From assembly GCA_932521025.1 (NCBI GenBank), contig OW051469.1, positions 9,808,398 to 9,872,397 of the forward strand: 64,000 nt of DNA, given 5' to 3'. The DNA is from Oscheius onirici. Its lineage: Eukaryota; Nematoda; Chromadorea; Rhabditida; Rhabditidae. The first letter of the stretch is position 1. Every line of letters begins with the position of its first letter. The translations under genes and the position numbers were made by a program. The notes beneath the pieces were generated by a model, which had not been told where the DNA came from, searched no databases, and saw only the letters and a list, made by a program, of their open reading frames with translations. Shown here piece by piece: positions 25,186-37,253 of the stretch.

Positions 25186-26566
25186 ATGATAGCCAGTAGA
25201 GGCCCGCTAGTTCTAGGCCTGTTAGTCGTCAGTTTTGCTGCTCTCCTCTCGCTGCTCTACATCAATTTCCCCAGTCTGACTGCCGAGCACCGCGACGGCT
25301 TCAAATACCCCCGAAATTTGGACGATGCCAAGATGCTCGGGCGGATTCTGTCCCATTACAAGGAGGAAAATTTTGCGGTTGTGCTCTGCGGGGTGATTGT
25401 CGTCTACATCATGCTGCAGAGCTTTGCCATTCCGGGTTCGCTCTTTCTGACGATTTTGAGCGGATACCTCTTCCCGTTCCCGGTTGCTCTTCTGCTAGTC
25501 TGTACTTGTTCAGCTGCCGGAGCCGGAATCTGCTATATTCTTTCGCAACTTTTTGGAAAGAGTCTCGTCTTACAGGTAATTTTTAGCTACTTTTTATGTA
25601 TAATTCAAAAAAGTTTTTCAAGTGGGTAAGACAATAATTGCTAAATTTCTATAGCGCATAGATTGCATCACAGAAAGAAGCATAGATTGCATCACAGAAA
25701 GTGGGAAAAGTTTTCTGCTTGTTTTACTCTTTCGGTATGTCTCTGTTTTTTGTTTTTTTCGTTTTATGTTTATAGCAAGTTTTCTCGCTGCCTACCTTTC
25801 TTGCACCGAACGGACAGCGTAAGACGGATAGTTCTAACAGATTTAGATTTGACTAAAATGTCAAAGTAAATCAACCCGGCGAACAAAATACAATAATCTG
25901 AAGTGTGTCATTTCAACATTTAGGACGTCCATAAATTTATCTAGAAAACGTGGCGAGAAGAATATATTTTGTCTTTAGGCGGCTCTTGAGCCGTTTTCAC
26001 TGAAGAAACCTTACAGAGTTGACAAAATGGAAGAAAAAACGAGATTTAGACTGTCTCATGCTCTAAATTGTTTGACGCTTCAGTAGACGATAACATAAGT
26101 TGTATAGCTTGTTGGCGGACGGCGCTGACAGTTTTAGCACTCGGAAAATAGAAGTTCTGACAGCAAATGTCGGGTTTGCATTGAAATTTACGCCTTCAAG
26201 CATTAAATTTTTCATTTTCAGTACTTTCCCCAACGCGTGCAGGACTGGCAAGCTGAAGTGGCGAAGCATCGTGATTCGCTCATCAACTACATCATCTTTC
26301 TCCGCGTCACGCCCTTTCTCCCGAACTGGTTCATCAACATTGCCAGTCCCGTTCTGGACGTTCCCTTTGGCGCCTTCTTCTGGGGCACATTTTTTGGCGT
26401 CGCGCCTCCCAGTTTTCTCTACATTCAAGCCGGTAGCACTCTGGAACAAATGACGCACACAAACGTCGCCTGGAGCTGGAATTCCGTCCTTTTACTCACT
26501 TTTTTTGCCGTTTTGTCGCTCCTTCCCGTTGTTTATAAGCGAGCCTCGAAATCCAAGTCCGAATAG
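25186..26566 (+). CDS. TMEM41B-like VTT-domain membrane protein
   Basis: ER multi-pass protein with a VTT (SNARE-associated Golgi) domain; the human TMEM41B family scrambles lipids and supports autophagosome and lipoprotein formation. Two exons, 25186-25575 and 26222-26566, give 244 aa. Hydrophobic segments start at residue 5 and recur throughout. The VTT hallmarks are visible: FAIPGSLFLTILSGYLFPFP, a Gly-rich GAGICYILSQLFGK, and FLRVTPFLPNWFIN. The C-terminus is basic (KRASKSKSE). This is first in the plus-strand array; its stop lies 178 bp before the eat-3 ATG. The 646-bp intron holds a 22-bp direct repeat. In C. elegans the neighbour of eat-3 is also a TMEM41 homologue, as I recall. Confidence 0.9.
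25656..25701 (+). repeat. Two 22-bp direct repeats in an intron
   Basis: GCATAGATTGCATCACAGAA plus AG occurs at 25656-25677 and again at 25680-25701, separated by two bases. It lies in the TMEM41B-like intron. Likely a recent local duplication. Confidence 0.85.
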
Positions 26567-26743
26567 ACTAAAAATCCAAGAATTCTATTTCCTCGCTCAA
26601 ATTTCTAGTCCTACCCCCTCGAGAGCAAGCCAGATTCCCTTATCATATTTGTGATATTTCGATCTCGTACCTCTTGAAAATTCTCTTTTTTATATAAAAT
26701 GTATAGTAAATAAATATGTTTCAGGCGGCGCTCTGATGACAAC

Positions 26744-29700
26744 ATGATCCATCTACAGAGACGACAATTTCAACAACTGAGGCAGGTGAGACGGACTCTC
26801 TCATCGGCCTATGCCTCGACGAGCAGCGGAAATGGAGGAATGGCCATCGAGCAGAGAAGGAACAGGCAAAGGTAAGCATTAAATTTTGCGTAAAATGAAA
26901 GAACGTTGCAGACTCCTCCGCCAGCCCTACACCATCAATCTTCGCCAGGAGCGTGCCTTTATGGGTCTGGTAGCCGGAGCTGCCCGTCATCTGCTCAAAC
27001 TTCGCTATTTTGTCGCCACCGGCGTCATAGGAGGCAGTGTAGCCGCCGGAAAGGTTTTGTACCCCTATTTTTACCTACAACTGACTAAATTTAGTGGTAC
27101 GATGACTGGAAATCGAATCTGCCGGACTTTTCCCTGCCAGAATGGGCTCATTTTGATGATGGCACGAAGCTGCGCGAATTTTCTGACCGTCTAGCCAACA
27201 TGAAGGAAGCTTTCGGCAGCCACGGAGAGAGCAAATGGGCCGAGTGGATGAGTCGGCTTGAGGAATTCAAAAAACGTGCGTTTTTTTTTGTTTAAATTTG
27301 GTTAAAACGCAATTTTTAGAGCAAAAAGAAGAAGGACAGAATGGTGGAGGAGAAGGCCCGTCCGGGAAAGAAGCAGCCCTACTCGGAGCTATGTGGGGTG
27401 CTTTTGGAGCAAAAAAGGATGAAGAAGAGCAGGCGAAATCCGATCAGACGCCAGAGGAACGCATCCAAAAGCTGCAGGAGGAGATGCTGAAGACTCAGGT
27501 TTGTTGTAATTTCTGGTCAAAGTGTTGCTTTCATCCAAACATGTATATCAGCTAAAATATCATTTCCAGAGCCAATATCAGCGCGAATTGGAACGTCTGG
27601 AGAAGGAAAACAAGGTCCTAAAGCAGCGTCTTCTCCTCAAAGACCAAGGAGCGGCCAGGAGATTGAGTCGACTAAAAGTAAGTCCTGTTTATTGTCCGCA
27701 TGGCTCAATTGGTTAGCTGCTCGCTTTATAAACTACCCAATCCAAGTTCGAGGCCATGATTATACACGAGAAGCTCTGAGAAACCCGGTCGAGTGCTAAT
27801 TGTGTAAGACGGGTCTCAACTGTGATTCTTTGCGATTGTATGAGCCTATTTTACGACTTTTGTAAAAAAGAAGGCTAAACCCGATTTTTTAAAGCTCCAA
27901 TTTCCAGCGCTCCCTGATTGACATGTACTCCGAAGTCCTGGATCTGCTGAACGAGTACGATAGCAGCTATAACACGGCCGATAATCTGCCCAGAGTCGTC
28001 GTCGTCGGCGACCAAAGTGCCGGAAAGACGTCCGTTCTGGAGATGATCGCCCAGGCGAGGATTTTCCCTCGTGGAAGTGGAGAAATGATGACCAGGGCTC
28101 CAGTAAAAGTAGATCACTTTTTTTTGTTTCAAAACGCTTTAAAATTGCAGGTAACGCTGTCAGAAGGGCCCTACCACGTGGCCCAATTCAAGGACTCTTC
28201 TCGAGAATTCGATCTGACTCGGGAAGTCGATTTGGAGCAGCTGCGAACTGAAATAGAGATCCGAATGAGAAATTCCGTCAAAGGCGGCCGGACCGTCTCG
28301 AACGAAGTCATTGCCCTGACGGTAAAAGGCCCAAGTCTTCCCCGAATGGTGCTAGTCGATCTGCCCGGCGTTATATCGACGGTGACGGTAGATATGGCCA
28401 AGGAGACAAAAGACGACATAATCAAGATGAGCCGGTCTCACATGGAAAACCCCAATTCCATCATATTGTGCATACAGGACGGGTTCGTTTTTTTTTATAA
28501 CTTTTAAAGTATTTTAACAAGCTTCATTTCATCAATTTTTTAAGTTTTTTTTACCCCTAATTTCCAGGTCAGTCGACGCTGAGCGTAGCAACGTGACGGA
28601 TCTCGTGAGCAGTATAGATCCTTCGGGAAAGCGGACGATCCTCGTCCTGACGAAAGTCGATCTTGCCGAGAAGAATCTGGCCAATCCGGACCGAATAAAG
28701 AAGATTCTCGAAGGAAAACTGTTTCCGATGAAAGCGCTAGGATATTTTGGCGTCGTGACGGGAAAAGGCAATACGGCCGAAAATATCGACGACATCCGGC
28801 GCTATGAGGAGGATTTCTTCTCAAACAGTCGTCTTTTGAGGTTTTTTCAATTTGTAACTAGAAATGAGCAAAAAATAACAGAGATGGAGTTCTGAAGCCG
28901 TCCCAGATGACCACGAGGAACATGTCTCTTGCCGTCTCCGAATGCTTTTGGAGAATGGTCCGCGACTCGATCGAGAGCCAGACGGATGCTTTTAGAGCCA
29001 CGAGGTACGGCCTTTTTCATAACAACTTTCAAAGAACAGTGACTGCGGACAGTCCAAAACATCCGTTCAATTCGATTATGGGCAAAATTTGGAATGAATA
29101 ACTTATTATTACCTTTTTGTCCTTTTGCTATTACAAATAATTTTCAGATTCAACCTGGAGACGGAATGGAAGAACACTTTTCCCCGTCTACGACAACTGG
29201 ACCGAGACGAGCTGTTCGACAAGGCTCGCGGCGAAATACTGGACGAAATAGTCAATTTGAGTCTCGTCGGAGCCGAAGAATGGGAGCAGATTCTTTCCAA
29301 GAAGCTCTGGGAATCGGTCTCCAGTCACGTCTTTGACCAGATTTTGATGCCAGCTTATTCCGTCGACGATGCCGGATCCTTCAACACACTCGTGGATATA
29401 CGGCTGAAGCATTGGGCTGACAAGAGCTTGGCTACTAGCAGCATAGAGGTTGGTTTTGTTAAAGAACATAATTCAAGAAAGCGCACATTTTCAGGCCGGC
29501 TGGATCACGTTAAAGGACGTCTTCAATCGCCAAATAACGAACGATGTCAGTACGCGAAAAGACCACGACGAGATATTTGATCCTCTGAAAGAGGCCGTCG
29601 TCAAGGAATCGATGGAACATCACCAGTGGGACGACAAGGCTTTGAGCTATCTGGTAAGCTCCTGTTATTTTTAAACCAAAAAAGTTGCAGAGAGTGATAC

Positions 29701-31259
29701 AATTAAACGCGATCGAAGACCGCGCCGTGCCAGATCGTCGCGCCTGGGATTCGGCCTGTGCTTTTATGCAAAAAACGGCGACAAATCGACTGGAAGAAGT
29801 CAAAAAACGGCTGTCGGACGACCGCGGACCGGGATGGTGGTCGAAATGGGTCTACTGGAGAACCCCGTCGGCCGATAATCACTACTGTTGCGCGGTACAG
29901 GACGAGCTCAATCAGATTCTTCAGAATGACCCGGTAGGCTCTTTTTCATAATTTTAGTCAAATATTCGTATTTAGGATCATAAACAGCCCCTGACGGACG
30001 AGGACATTACGGTAATTAGACGAGCCATCGAGACGAAGGGAATAATTGACGTGCCGATCGACGTGATCAGGAGACAGTGGAAGCTCGTTTATAAGAGGCA
30101 CTTTTTGGAGAAGATTGTGCAGGTTCGTATTAATCTTTTTTTTTGTTAATTCAAGTGCGCGTCAGTCCAGTTTATATGCACTTAAATGAGATTAGAAGTG
30201 ATGAAAAATCGGAACTGTATGGGATTTTTTTTGAAAAATAACCGACTATAGCCTGGAAATAACGTTTTCTCCTAAAAATGACATCTTCCAGAGCAGTCGC
30301 GACGGCTACGGTCTCTATCAGCACTACAAGCAGGGCCTGAAGGAAGGCGACATCGAGTACCAGGCCGTGGTTCTGTTCTACCGAATCGAAAAGATGATCA
30401 AGTTGACGTGTAATGCCCTTCGACAGCAGATAACCAACACGGAACAGCGTCGACTGGAGAAGGAGATCAAGGACGTGTTGGATGACTGGAGTCATGATTT
30501 GGCCATCAAAAAACAGTACCTGACCGGTCGGAGGGTCGATCTCGCAGAAGAGCTTAGTGAGTCTTTTTTTCATTTCAAAAAGCACTAGTCATAAAACGTC
30601 TTTTAAGCTGAGTACCCGGCTTTGAGCAGAAAGAAATCCATTGCACTGGGTTACCGTAATGGGTATCGGCTTAAAGCGACAGTGTAGCTGTTGTGAACGT
30701 GTGCCGAAGTTGGTGCGCAGCGGTTTGAAAAAACTGGCGCGAAACGCAAGAATTTTTGTAAAGCCGAGATTTTTTTAATGTTTTTCTCAATTATTTTGCT
30801 TCTTCGTAGTGTTCATCGTAAAGAGCAAGTCAAAAATAACTGAATTAGAGCAAAGCTGAAAGATAATGGGAGAAAATGTCCTGAAACGACGCACTTTTCG
30901 CATTTGTGTGCAAAACACGAGTTTTTATGTTTTCATTTGATGTTTCTGTGCTCTTTTCGTATAATCGATGTCATGTCCGTTTTGAAGAGAAATTTCGGAA
31001 GAAAATCACAAAAAAGGGTAAAAATCGCATTTTTGATGGTTCCTTCAGTGAAATATTTTGAATTGCCGCGCGAAGTGCGTCGCGAAGTTCGCCCCCGCCA
31101 AATTTCGCAGCTACACTGTCGCTTTAAAATAGCTTATTTTTGTCTTTTAGACATTTTTTAATCTTTTCCATTCATAAATCTGCCATTTCAGAACAAGTAC
31201 GACGAATCCAGGAGAAGCTAGAAGAATTTATGCATCAGCTTCAGAGAGAAAAATCATAG
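26744..31259 (+). CDS. eat-3: OPA1/Mgm1-type mitochondrial dynamin
   Basis: Inner-membrane GTPase that fuses inner mitochondrial membranes and shapes cristae. Fifteen exons: 26744-26871, 26912-27053, 27095-27275, 27320-27498, 27570-27677, 27908-28108, 28151-28482, 28568-28840, 28882-29004, 29148-29448, 29495-29653, 29691-29933, 29976-30122, 30292-30556, 31192-31259; 949 aa, close to human OPA1 (960). An Arg-rich, acid-free N-terminus is a mitochondrial presequence; a hydrophobic segment ([14 protein letters not shown]) lies near residue 80; a coiled coil ([29 protein letters not shown]) precedes the GTPase domain. GTPase motifs: [13 protein letters not shown] and TKVD. Dynamin middle, paddle and GED regions follow to the stop. 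The trans-splice acceptor is AATATGTTTCAG just upstream. Introns carry a tRNA-like relic (27694-27766) and a TTAA MITE (30671-31127). Confidence 0.97.
27694..27766 (+). pseudogene. Decayed tRNA-like sequence in eat-3 intron 5
   Basis: A consensus A box (TGGCTCAATTGG, 27701-27712) and a near-consensus B box (AGTTCGAGGCC, 27745-27755) lie at tRNA-like spacing. The anticodon-loop region reads CTCGCTTTATAA, as in an Ile(UAU)-type tRNA. The anticodon, T and acceptor stems do not pair well, so this is a dead tRNA or the head of a tRNA-derived SINE. It lies on the sense strand of the host intron. Confidence 0.45.
30671..31127. mobile_element. TTAA-flanked MITE in the last eat-3 intron
   Basis: A perfect 16-bp terminal inverted repeat, AGCGACAGTGTAGCTG at 30675-30690 and its complement at 31108-31123, is flanked on both sides by TTAA. 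The element is about 450 bases with no coding capacity. TTAA duplication is typical of piggyBac-type movement and of palindromic TTAA elements known in nematodes. Confidence 0.88.
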
Positions 31260-31469
31260 CCGAATAGCAGCAGATTTAATATAGCGTCTAGTCCCTAGAT
31301 ATGTCTATTTGTACATTCTATGAATTTAAACAATTTGCTCCCTCTTTTTGCCTGCCAAATGGTATAAATCTTAATAATTTTGGCTTGTTTTTCTGTGTTT
31401 TTTTTGCGGCTAAAACCCGATTATTATCTGTATTCGATCATTTTTAAGAGTTTTAAATTGCTAATTTAG

Positions 31470-32772
31470 ATGGCCTCCAATTTGACCGTCAAAGTCCATC
31501 CCGTCGTCTACATGACGATCGTCGACTCTTATATGCGCCGTGCCCGTCCGAACAAGGGCGGACAGCCGGCTCCGGACAAGGTTCTCGGAACTCTGCTTGG
31601 ATTCTATGAGAAGGGCTCTATCCAGGTGAGCTTTTTTTAACAGTTGTATGACAAAGAAAACCTACTTGTCGTTAAAATCGGTAAGAAACAATTCCAGCTT
31701 CGAAATTTGTTGCTAAAATTGAAGAACACGACTTCTTTCACCCATTTTAGCTTAATTTCCCTTCGAAATGCTACATTTTCAGGTGACAAACTGTTTCGCC
31801 ATTCCATTCTGCGAGAACAGCGATACCGTCGAGTTGGACATAAGCTTCAACGAGGAAATGACGTCGATGTTGAAAAAGGCCTCTCCGTCCGAGCAGCCCA
31901 TTGGATGGTTCGTTTTTCCGGCTCATTTCTGAATAAATTCACCCATTTACAGGTTCTACACCTCGTCCGACCTGTCCTCCAACTGCATAACTTACCACGA
32001 GTACTATAATCGTGTTGTCGTTGACGTAAATTCACTTTTTTTTGTTTAAAAATACAAAAAATTCAGTCCTGGGCCCGAAAAGACGTCCCAACGCTGCTGT
32101 TGACTCTCGATACGACTTTCTCGACGAGCGCACGCATGCCAGTCAGGGCCTATAAGCGCAGCTATGGAGGAATTCCCGGCACTCAGCTCCCGCATTGCGT
32201 CTTCTTCAATCCGCTCACGGTAGAATTGGATGCTTTTCCCGGAGAGCGTGTCGCTATGCAGCTCCTTCAGGTAACTTTTTTTTCATATTTTGGTTAAAAG
32301 AAGGGCAGAAAAATTGTCAATTTTTCTGATTTTTACATTTTCAGAACACACTGGACTCGAAGACTCGCGAGACTAAAATGGACGCCGGAATGAACCAGCT
32401 GGAGCACAGCACGGCTCAGATGATCGAATGGCTGAAGAAGATTCTGGAGCATGTCAATGAGGTCGTCGCCAAGGAGGATTTTGATGCCGACGCGACCATG
32501 GGCCGCCATCTGATGGATATTGTCAACACGGCCACGACTCATCTGCAGACAGAAAAGCTGGATAATTTGGTCAAAAATGCCATCAGAGTGCGTTTTTTTG
32601 CTCGTTTTCTGTTTTTCTGCTGTGAGATAGAAAAAGTACTGAGATTATGTTGATGAACTACAAAATGACGATATTATAATCCCCTTTTCAGGATTACACC
32701 ATGATCCACTATCTGGCGACGCTCGTCAAGACACAGCTGAACGTCCACGAAAAGATGATCTGTCTCGGCTAA
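31470..32772 (+). CDS. eif-3.F: Translation initiation factor eIF3 subunit F
   Basis: MPN-domain subunit of eIF3, which assembles the 43S pre-initiation complex. Exons: 31470-31625, 31783-31907, 31953-32025, 32067-32270, 32345-32587, 32692-32772; 293 aa. The N-terminal MPN domain (VKVHPVVYMTIVDSYMRR, VLGTLLGFYEKGSIQVTNCF, IGWFYTSSD) lacks the full JAMM zinc-ligand set, as expected for eIF3f. The C-terminal helical region (AMQLLQNTLDSK, LVKTQLNVHEKMICLG) is complete. The ATG is immediately behind the acceptor GCTAATTTAG, consistent with trans-splicing in an operon; the gap to the eat-3 stop is 211 bp. Confidence 0.95.
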
Positions 32773-32999
32773 TTCTCCAAATTACGTACCGTTGTTTTTC
32801 CATTTCCCTCATACTATCCTATTTTTGGTCTTGAACCTTGTTGAAATGGGCTCCTTATTGTTGTTGTCTCTACAGTAAACTATAACTTTTTAAAACCTTT
32901 TTCCAAAATTTCAAAGGGCGTGTTCCCACGAGTGCTGAAAGCTAAGAAAAGGCTTAAAATTATGGAGATCCAGAAAAAATCCATGAAAACGTTGAAAAA

Positions 33000-35900
33000 A
33001 TGGATAATCGGCGAACTGTGCTGAAGGACCGCGTGGCACAGGCTTACCACGATTTTGGAAGGTGAGTAAGGGAAATTTGAAAAAAAGGGAGAAAAAAAAC
33101 ACAGATTCTGCTCGGCACATCCAGCAGCCTGCCTCGTTTTCTCAATTTTGAGCATTTTGGTGCTGTCGTATCCGGCTGTAGCGAGGCTAAAACTGCCAGA
33201 AATCTCACCGATTGACGTGCATTGGAATGAACAACCGACCTTTAAGAATGGTGAGTTTTTCAGAACTTATTTTGGTGTTTATTAGCCAGATCGTCGTCAC
33301 AGCCAATTTTAAAGGACTGCCTCAGAAACATAGGTTTCATGGAAAGGTTTCAGTTCAACAAAGAACCACCTGTTTTTCGGAAGTAAAACTTCTTGAAATT
33401 GTGTCTGACTTCTATTCTCACTTTCCACGCATTTCTTTTGCCTGAGAAAATAACGACAAAAAAACTGGAGGTGGAGAGAACTTTGATGTTTTACAGATTC
33501 TGTTTACCTACCTCCCAAACTTCAACTAATCCCCTTTCTCGCCGAAACTTGTACTCTTTTCACGCTCTGAATCCTCCTTTTTTTCAGATGAAACAGCTCC
33601 AGAATGGCTCAAGTCAGCTCAGGCAATGTTCGTCCAACAAATTGTTGTCCGATCAGGTGTTGATCCATGGAATTCGGTCAATTTGACGACTGAACAGGTA
33701 AGAACTTAAAAATGGGAAATAATCTTTTGCAGTCGGTTAGAGGACCAATTTCTCTGTCTTTCGAAGCGACGAAACGTGTTCTTTCAACGGATGGAGTCAG
33801 TTCAGTTTGCTTCCACGTACCGCAAACCAACGAGCTGGAACATCTGCCGACCAGAGGATGTCTTTTGCTCTCAGCGACACAGTTCTGGAACGAGTTGAAG
33901 ACTTTCAAAGACGTAAGGAAATAGAGAGAAACGTAGCAAATTTGAAAGGCAAAACCCAGTTTCCAAGAGCTATTGAAAGAGACCCTACTACTGAACAAAT
34001 CATATCTCAAAGAGCTACAAGAGAGTGAGGCGCAAACAGGTAGATAGTCAGGAAAAAAATACTTTTTTGACTGAACAACTAGCTATGGGAATGTAGGAGA
34101 TTCTTCTAGAAACACTGTTTGTCAGGTGGTAAAAAACTGGATCCTCTAAGGTCATCCGAAGTATATTTCGACCTTTTCAACCCTTTGGCACTGGCGCATC
34201 TGAGGGTAACTGCTTTATCAAAAAAAAAAATTGCGCAAAATCCAGTTACCATGTCCGATTTTTGGAATAATCTCCTTTTCACTGTTTCCAAGGCCCACTA
34301 TGGGACTGTAGGATACTAACGAAACCCTTTAAATTTCAGGATCAAAACATCCTCGAAACCATCTTCGCCACTGAATGCGAGCCTTCTTTCTGTATGCGAG
34401 ACGTCCTCCTAGGAATTCCTGCCAGTCGGGCCGGAATCAAAACGTATTACCAGACCAACAGAAAACGGAGCATTGACTTTGCTTTGACCATTTTCTTAGC
34501 CGAATTTGATGCAAAACTACTAAACAGTTTGAAGAAGAAACTGACAGAAGATGGTTGTTTCTCGCTTCAGCATTCTACTGAAGGGGATGAGAGTACGTAC
34601 GTCCATGTTTTCTACAGACCGAGGAAGTATATTTCGGATTATCTGCCGATAGTTTCGACGTTTCTGGTTTTTATGGTGGGTTACTGTACAGAGAGGGACA
34701 GGGACAGGGACAGAGAACAATCCGAATTCAGCTCTACCTATACTATTCGGCCAGAAAGTTCGAGATGGTCTCGTCGAGAGCCGGACTAGCTGTTGCGGCT
34801 GGAGTCAATGTGGCTGCAACTCTCTTCATGACCACTGGACTATGTGCCTATCTGGATATTGTTCCGACAATGTGGGCAGCCGAAATCTTCCCCTATATTA
34901 TTCTGGTAGTGGTGACGGAGAATACTATGATCATAACAAAGTAAGGACTTGAGAGAAGAGACTGTGTGAGGGGGCAGTCAGAGAGACAGTAACTTTTTCC
35001 CAGAATTACAGTAACCTTTCAGAGCCGTGGTCAACACTCCTCCTACTCTCGACGTTTCGTCAAGAATAGCCCATGGTCTCTCTCAAGAAGGCTACTCGCT
35101 CTGTAAATACTTTCTTCTGGAAATGTTGTCTCTGATCGTCGGCTACAGTACCGGAGTCTCTGAGATTCAAGAGTTCTGTATTCTGGCTACTGTCGGTCTT
35201 CTTGTGGACTTTTACATGCAGGTCTGTCTCTCCGTCTCCATGATTTTTCTCTCTCGTTTTTTTTTCTCTCAATTTTCTCTTTTTTTCAGTTATTTTTCTT
35301 CGCCCCATGCCTCACCATGGATCTACTCCGTCTCAACGTGACCGAGAAGCAGAAATTTGCCAGAATGATGCTCAAGTCAGACATTCCCCATCTCAAGAAC
35401 TTTACCTCCTGTCGCTGTCCAATGCGCAAGATCTGGCCGAGAATGTTCGATGAGAAGCAGTGGAAGAAGAGACGACTCTCTGACTCTCAACTGGATGAGA
35501 GGGAAGTCTCTCCAGTCGCTCCTCTCTTGAAGAACCGACGAGCCAACTCGGTCAGTGACTCTGAAGAGCCAGAGACTTCTCTCGGCGTCTTTGGAAAAAC
35601 TAAAAGTGTTCGACTTGCTCTCTTGACTTTCGTCACGAGAACCAGGATTATGCAAAGGACGATTATGGTCGGTTTTGCCGTCTGGGTCGTCTGGTTGGCA
35701 TTTATTGTCCATTCCAAAGGAGCCAGTGAACACAAGCCACTCTTTGGAGTCTCTCATCGCGTACTGGAAAGTGCCCCTCTCGCTTGGGGTGGCTGGCAGA
35801 GGAGGACGTTTTCCTGGTGGCCGGAGCTGTTCAGTCGCTATAATATGAGTCTGTCCGGACATCATTTGACCTTCCTTCCACCGATTGTTCTCTCGGGGAA

Positions 35901-37209
35901 AGTTTCACCGTCTGATCCATTACTGTTCCCGAATCCGGTCAGGAGTCGGGAAGAAGTGAAGGAGACGGAGCCACATGAATTACAGTAAGTTCAAAAAAGA
36001 AGGAGGGGTGGAGAGACAGAGAGGGACAGATAAACAGTTTTCTTGTTCAGATCCAGGATAAATTGGCTCGAGACGCAACTCAAACTCTACATGGCCACCT
36101 TCTTCATCCTTTTGATCAGTACAGTTGCTGCTTTCATGCTTTACATTTTTTTCTGGGACAAGTGGAGAAATGCACTGAAGACGGTAGGACAGAGACAGAG
36201 AAATAGACTCTCTTCCAGACTATCAAAGAGACTCAACTCACTCCCTTGAGCTCGTACTCTCCAGGCTATGAGACTGTTCCGACCGTATTCACTGGACACC
36301 GATTTCCAGTAGAGTGTACTGTCTTGTCGGACAGATTTCTGGTCTCTGCTTGTCAAGAAGGAAGAGTCTATGTCTGGAACATTGAGACGGGAGAGAGATT
36401 GGGGAAGATCAATAGACTGAGAATGTCCAGTAGTCCAGATGGACCACCGCCTCCAATTCCTCCTCAGATATGGACTCTGGACGCAAAGTAAGGCAAACTT
36501 AGTAAAGAAAGTTCGGTTTTAGCTCAAAAATTTGTCTGATGGGCTGTTCGGACGGTTCTATAGAGGTCGCGTGCCTTACCAGACACAAACTGATCGGAGT
36601 CTACCTGCAGAGCAAAGTCGGAGTAGTACACGTTAAGATTCTGGATTCTACAGTAATCGTTGGGAGATTGGATGGTTCAGTCGACTTTGTGCAACTGTCT
36701 CTTACTGAAGAGAAGGTGAGTAAGAGTAAAAGTAAGATTACAGTTTTCAGCCTCTCCGTGTTTCATCCATCTCTCCAATCAAGTCCATCCGAGCTCATTC
36801 CAAGCCAATAGCCCAACTGGAACTTTTCGACTCTCTTTTGATCAGTTGCAGCCACGACTATACTGTCAAGATTTTCGACACCAACAGCTTCGAAGTCGTG
36901 CATACTCTCCTAGCTCATAATGCTCCAGTCACGGCTATCTGCATAGACTCATCGAGAAAAGTTTTTATCCTCTCTTTTCGTCTAATAAGAAAAGTTCAGC
37001 TTCTGTTCTCAGTATGTGAAGAGGGTGTTCTCTGCTGCTGGGATCTACAGACCGCCGAATTGGTTCGGTCAATTAGAACCGACTATCCCAGTCCAATTCT
37101 CCTGGATCTTTGTGGAGTCTATGTGGCTGTGGGGTCGGATGACAATCGGATCGGACTGTACGATGTGACCAATGGACAGAAGGAGGGAGATCTGTCAAGT
37201 AATGAGGTA

Positions 37210-37253
<44 letters not shown>

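Noticed and set aside
34210-34249. Possible intron in scp-1 exon 6 (GTAACTG...AAATCCAG)
   Set aside because: Removing its 40 bases breaks the frame, whereas retention keeps one frame into MSDFWNNLLF.
35377-35865. 162-codon minus-strand frame opposite scp-1 exon 10
   Set aside because: Antisense shadow of a well-supported coding exon.
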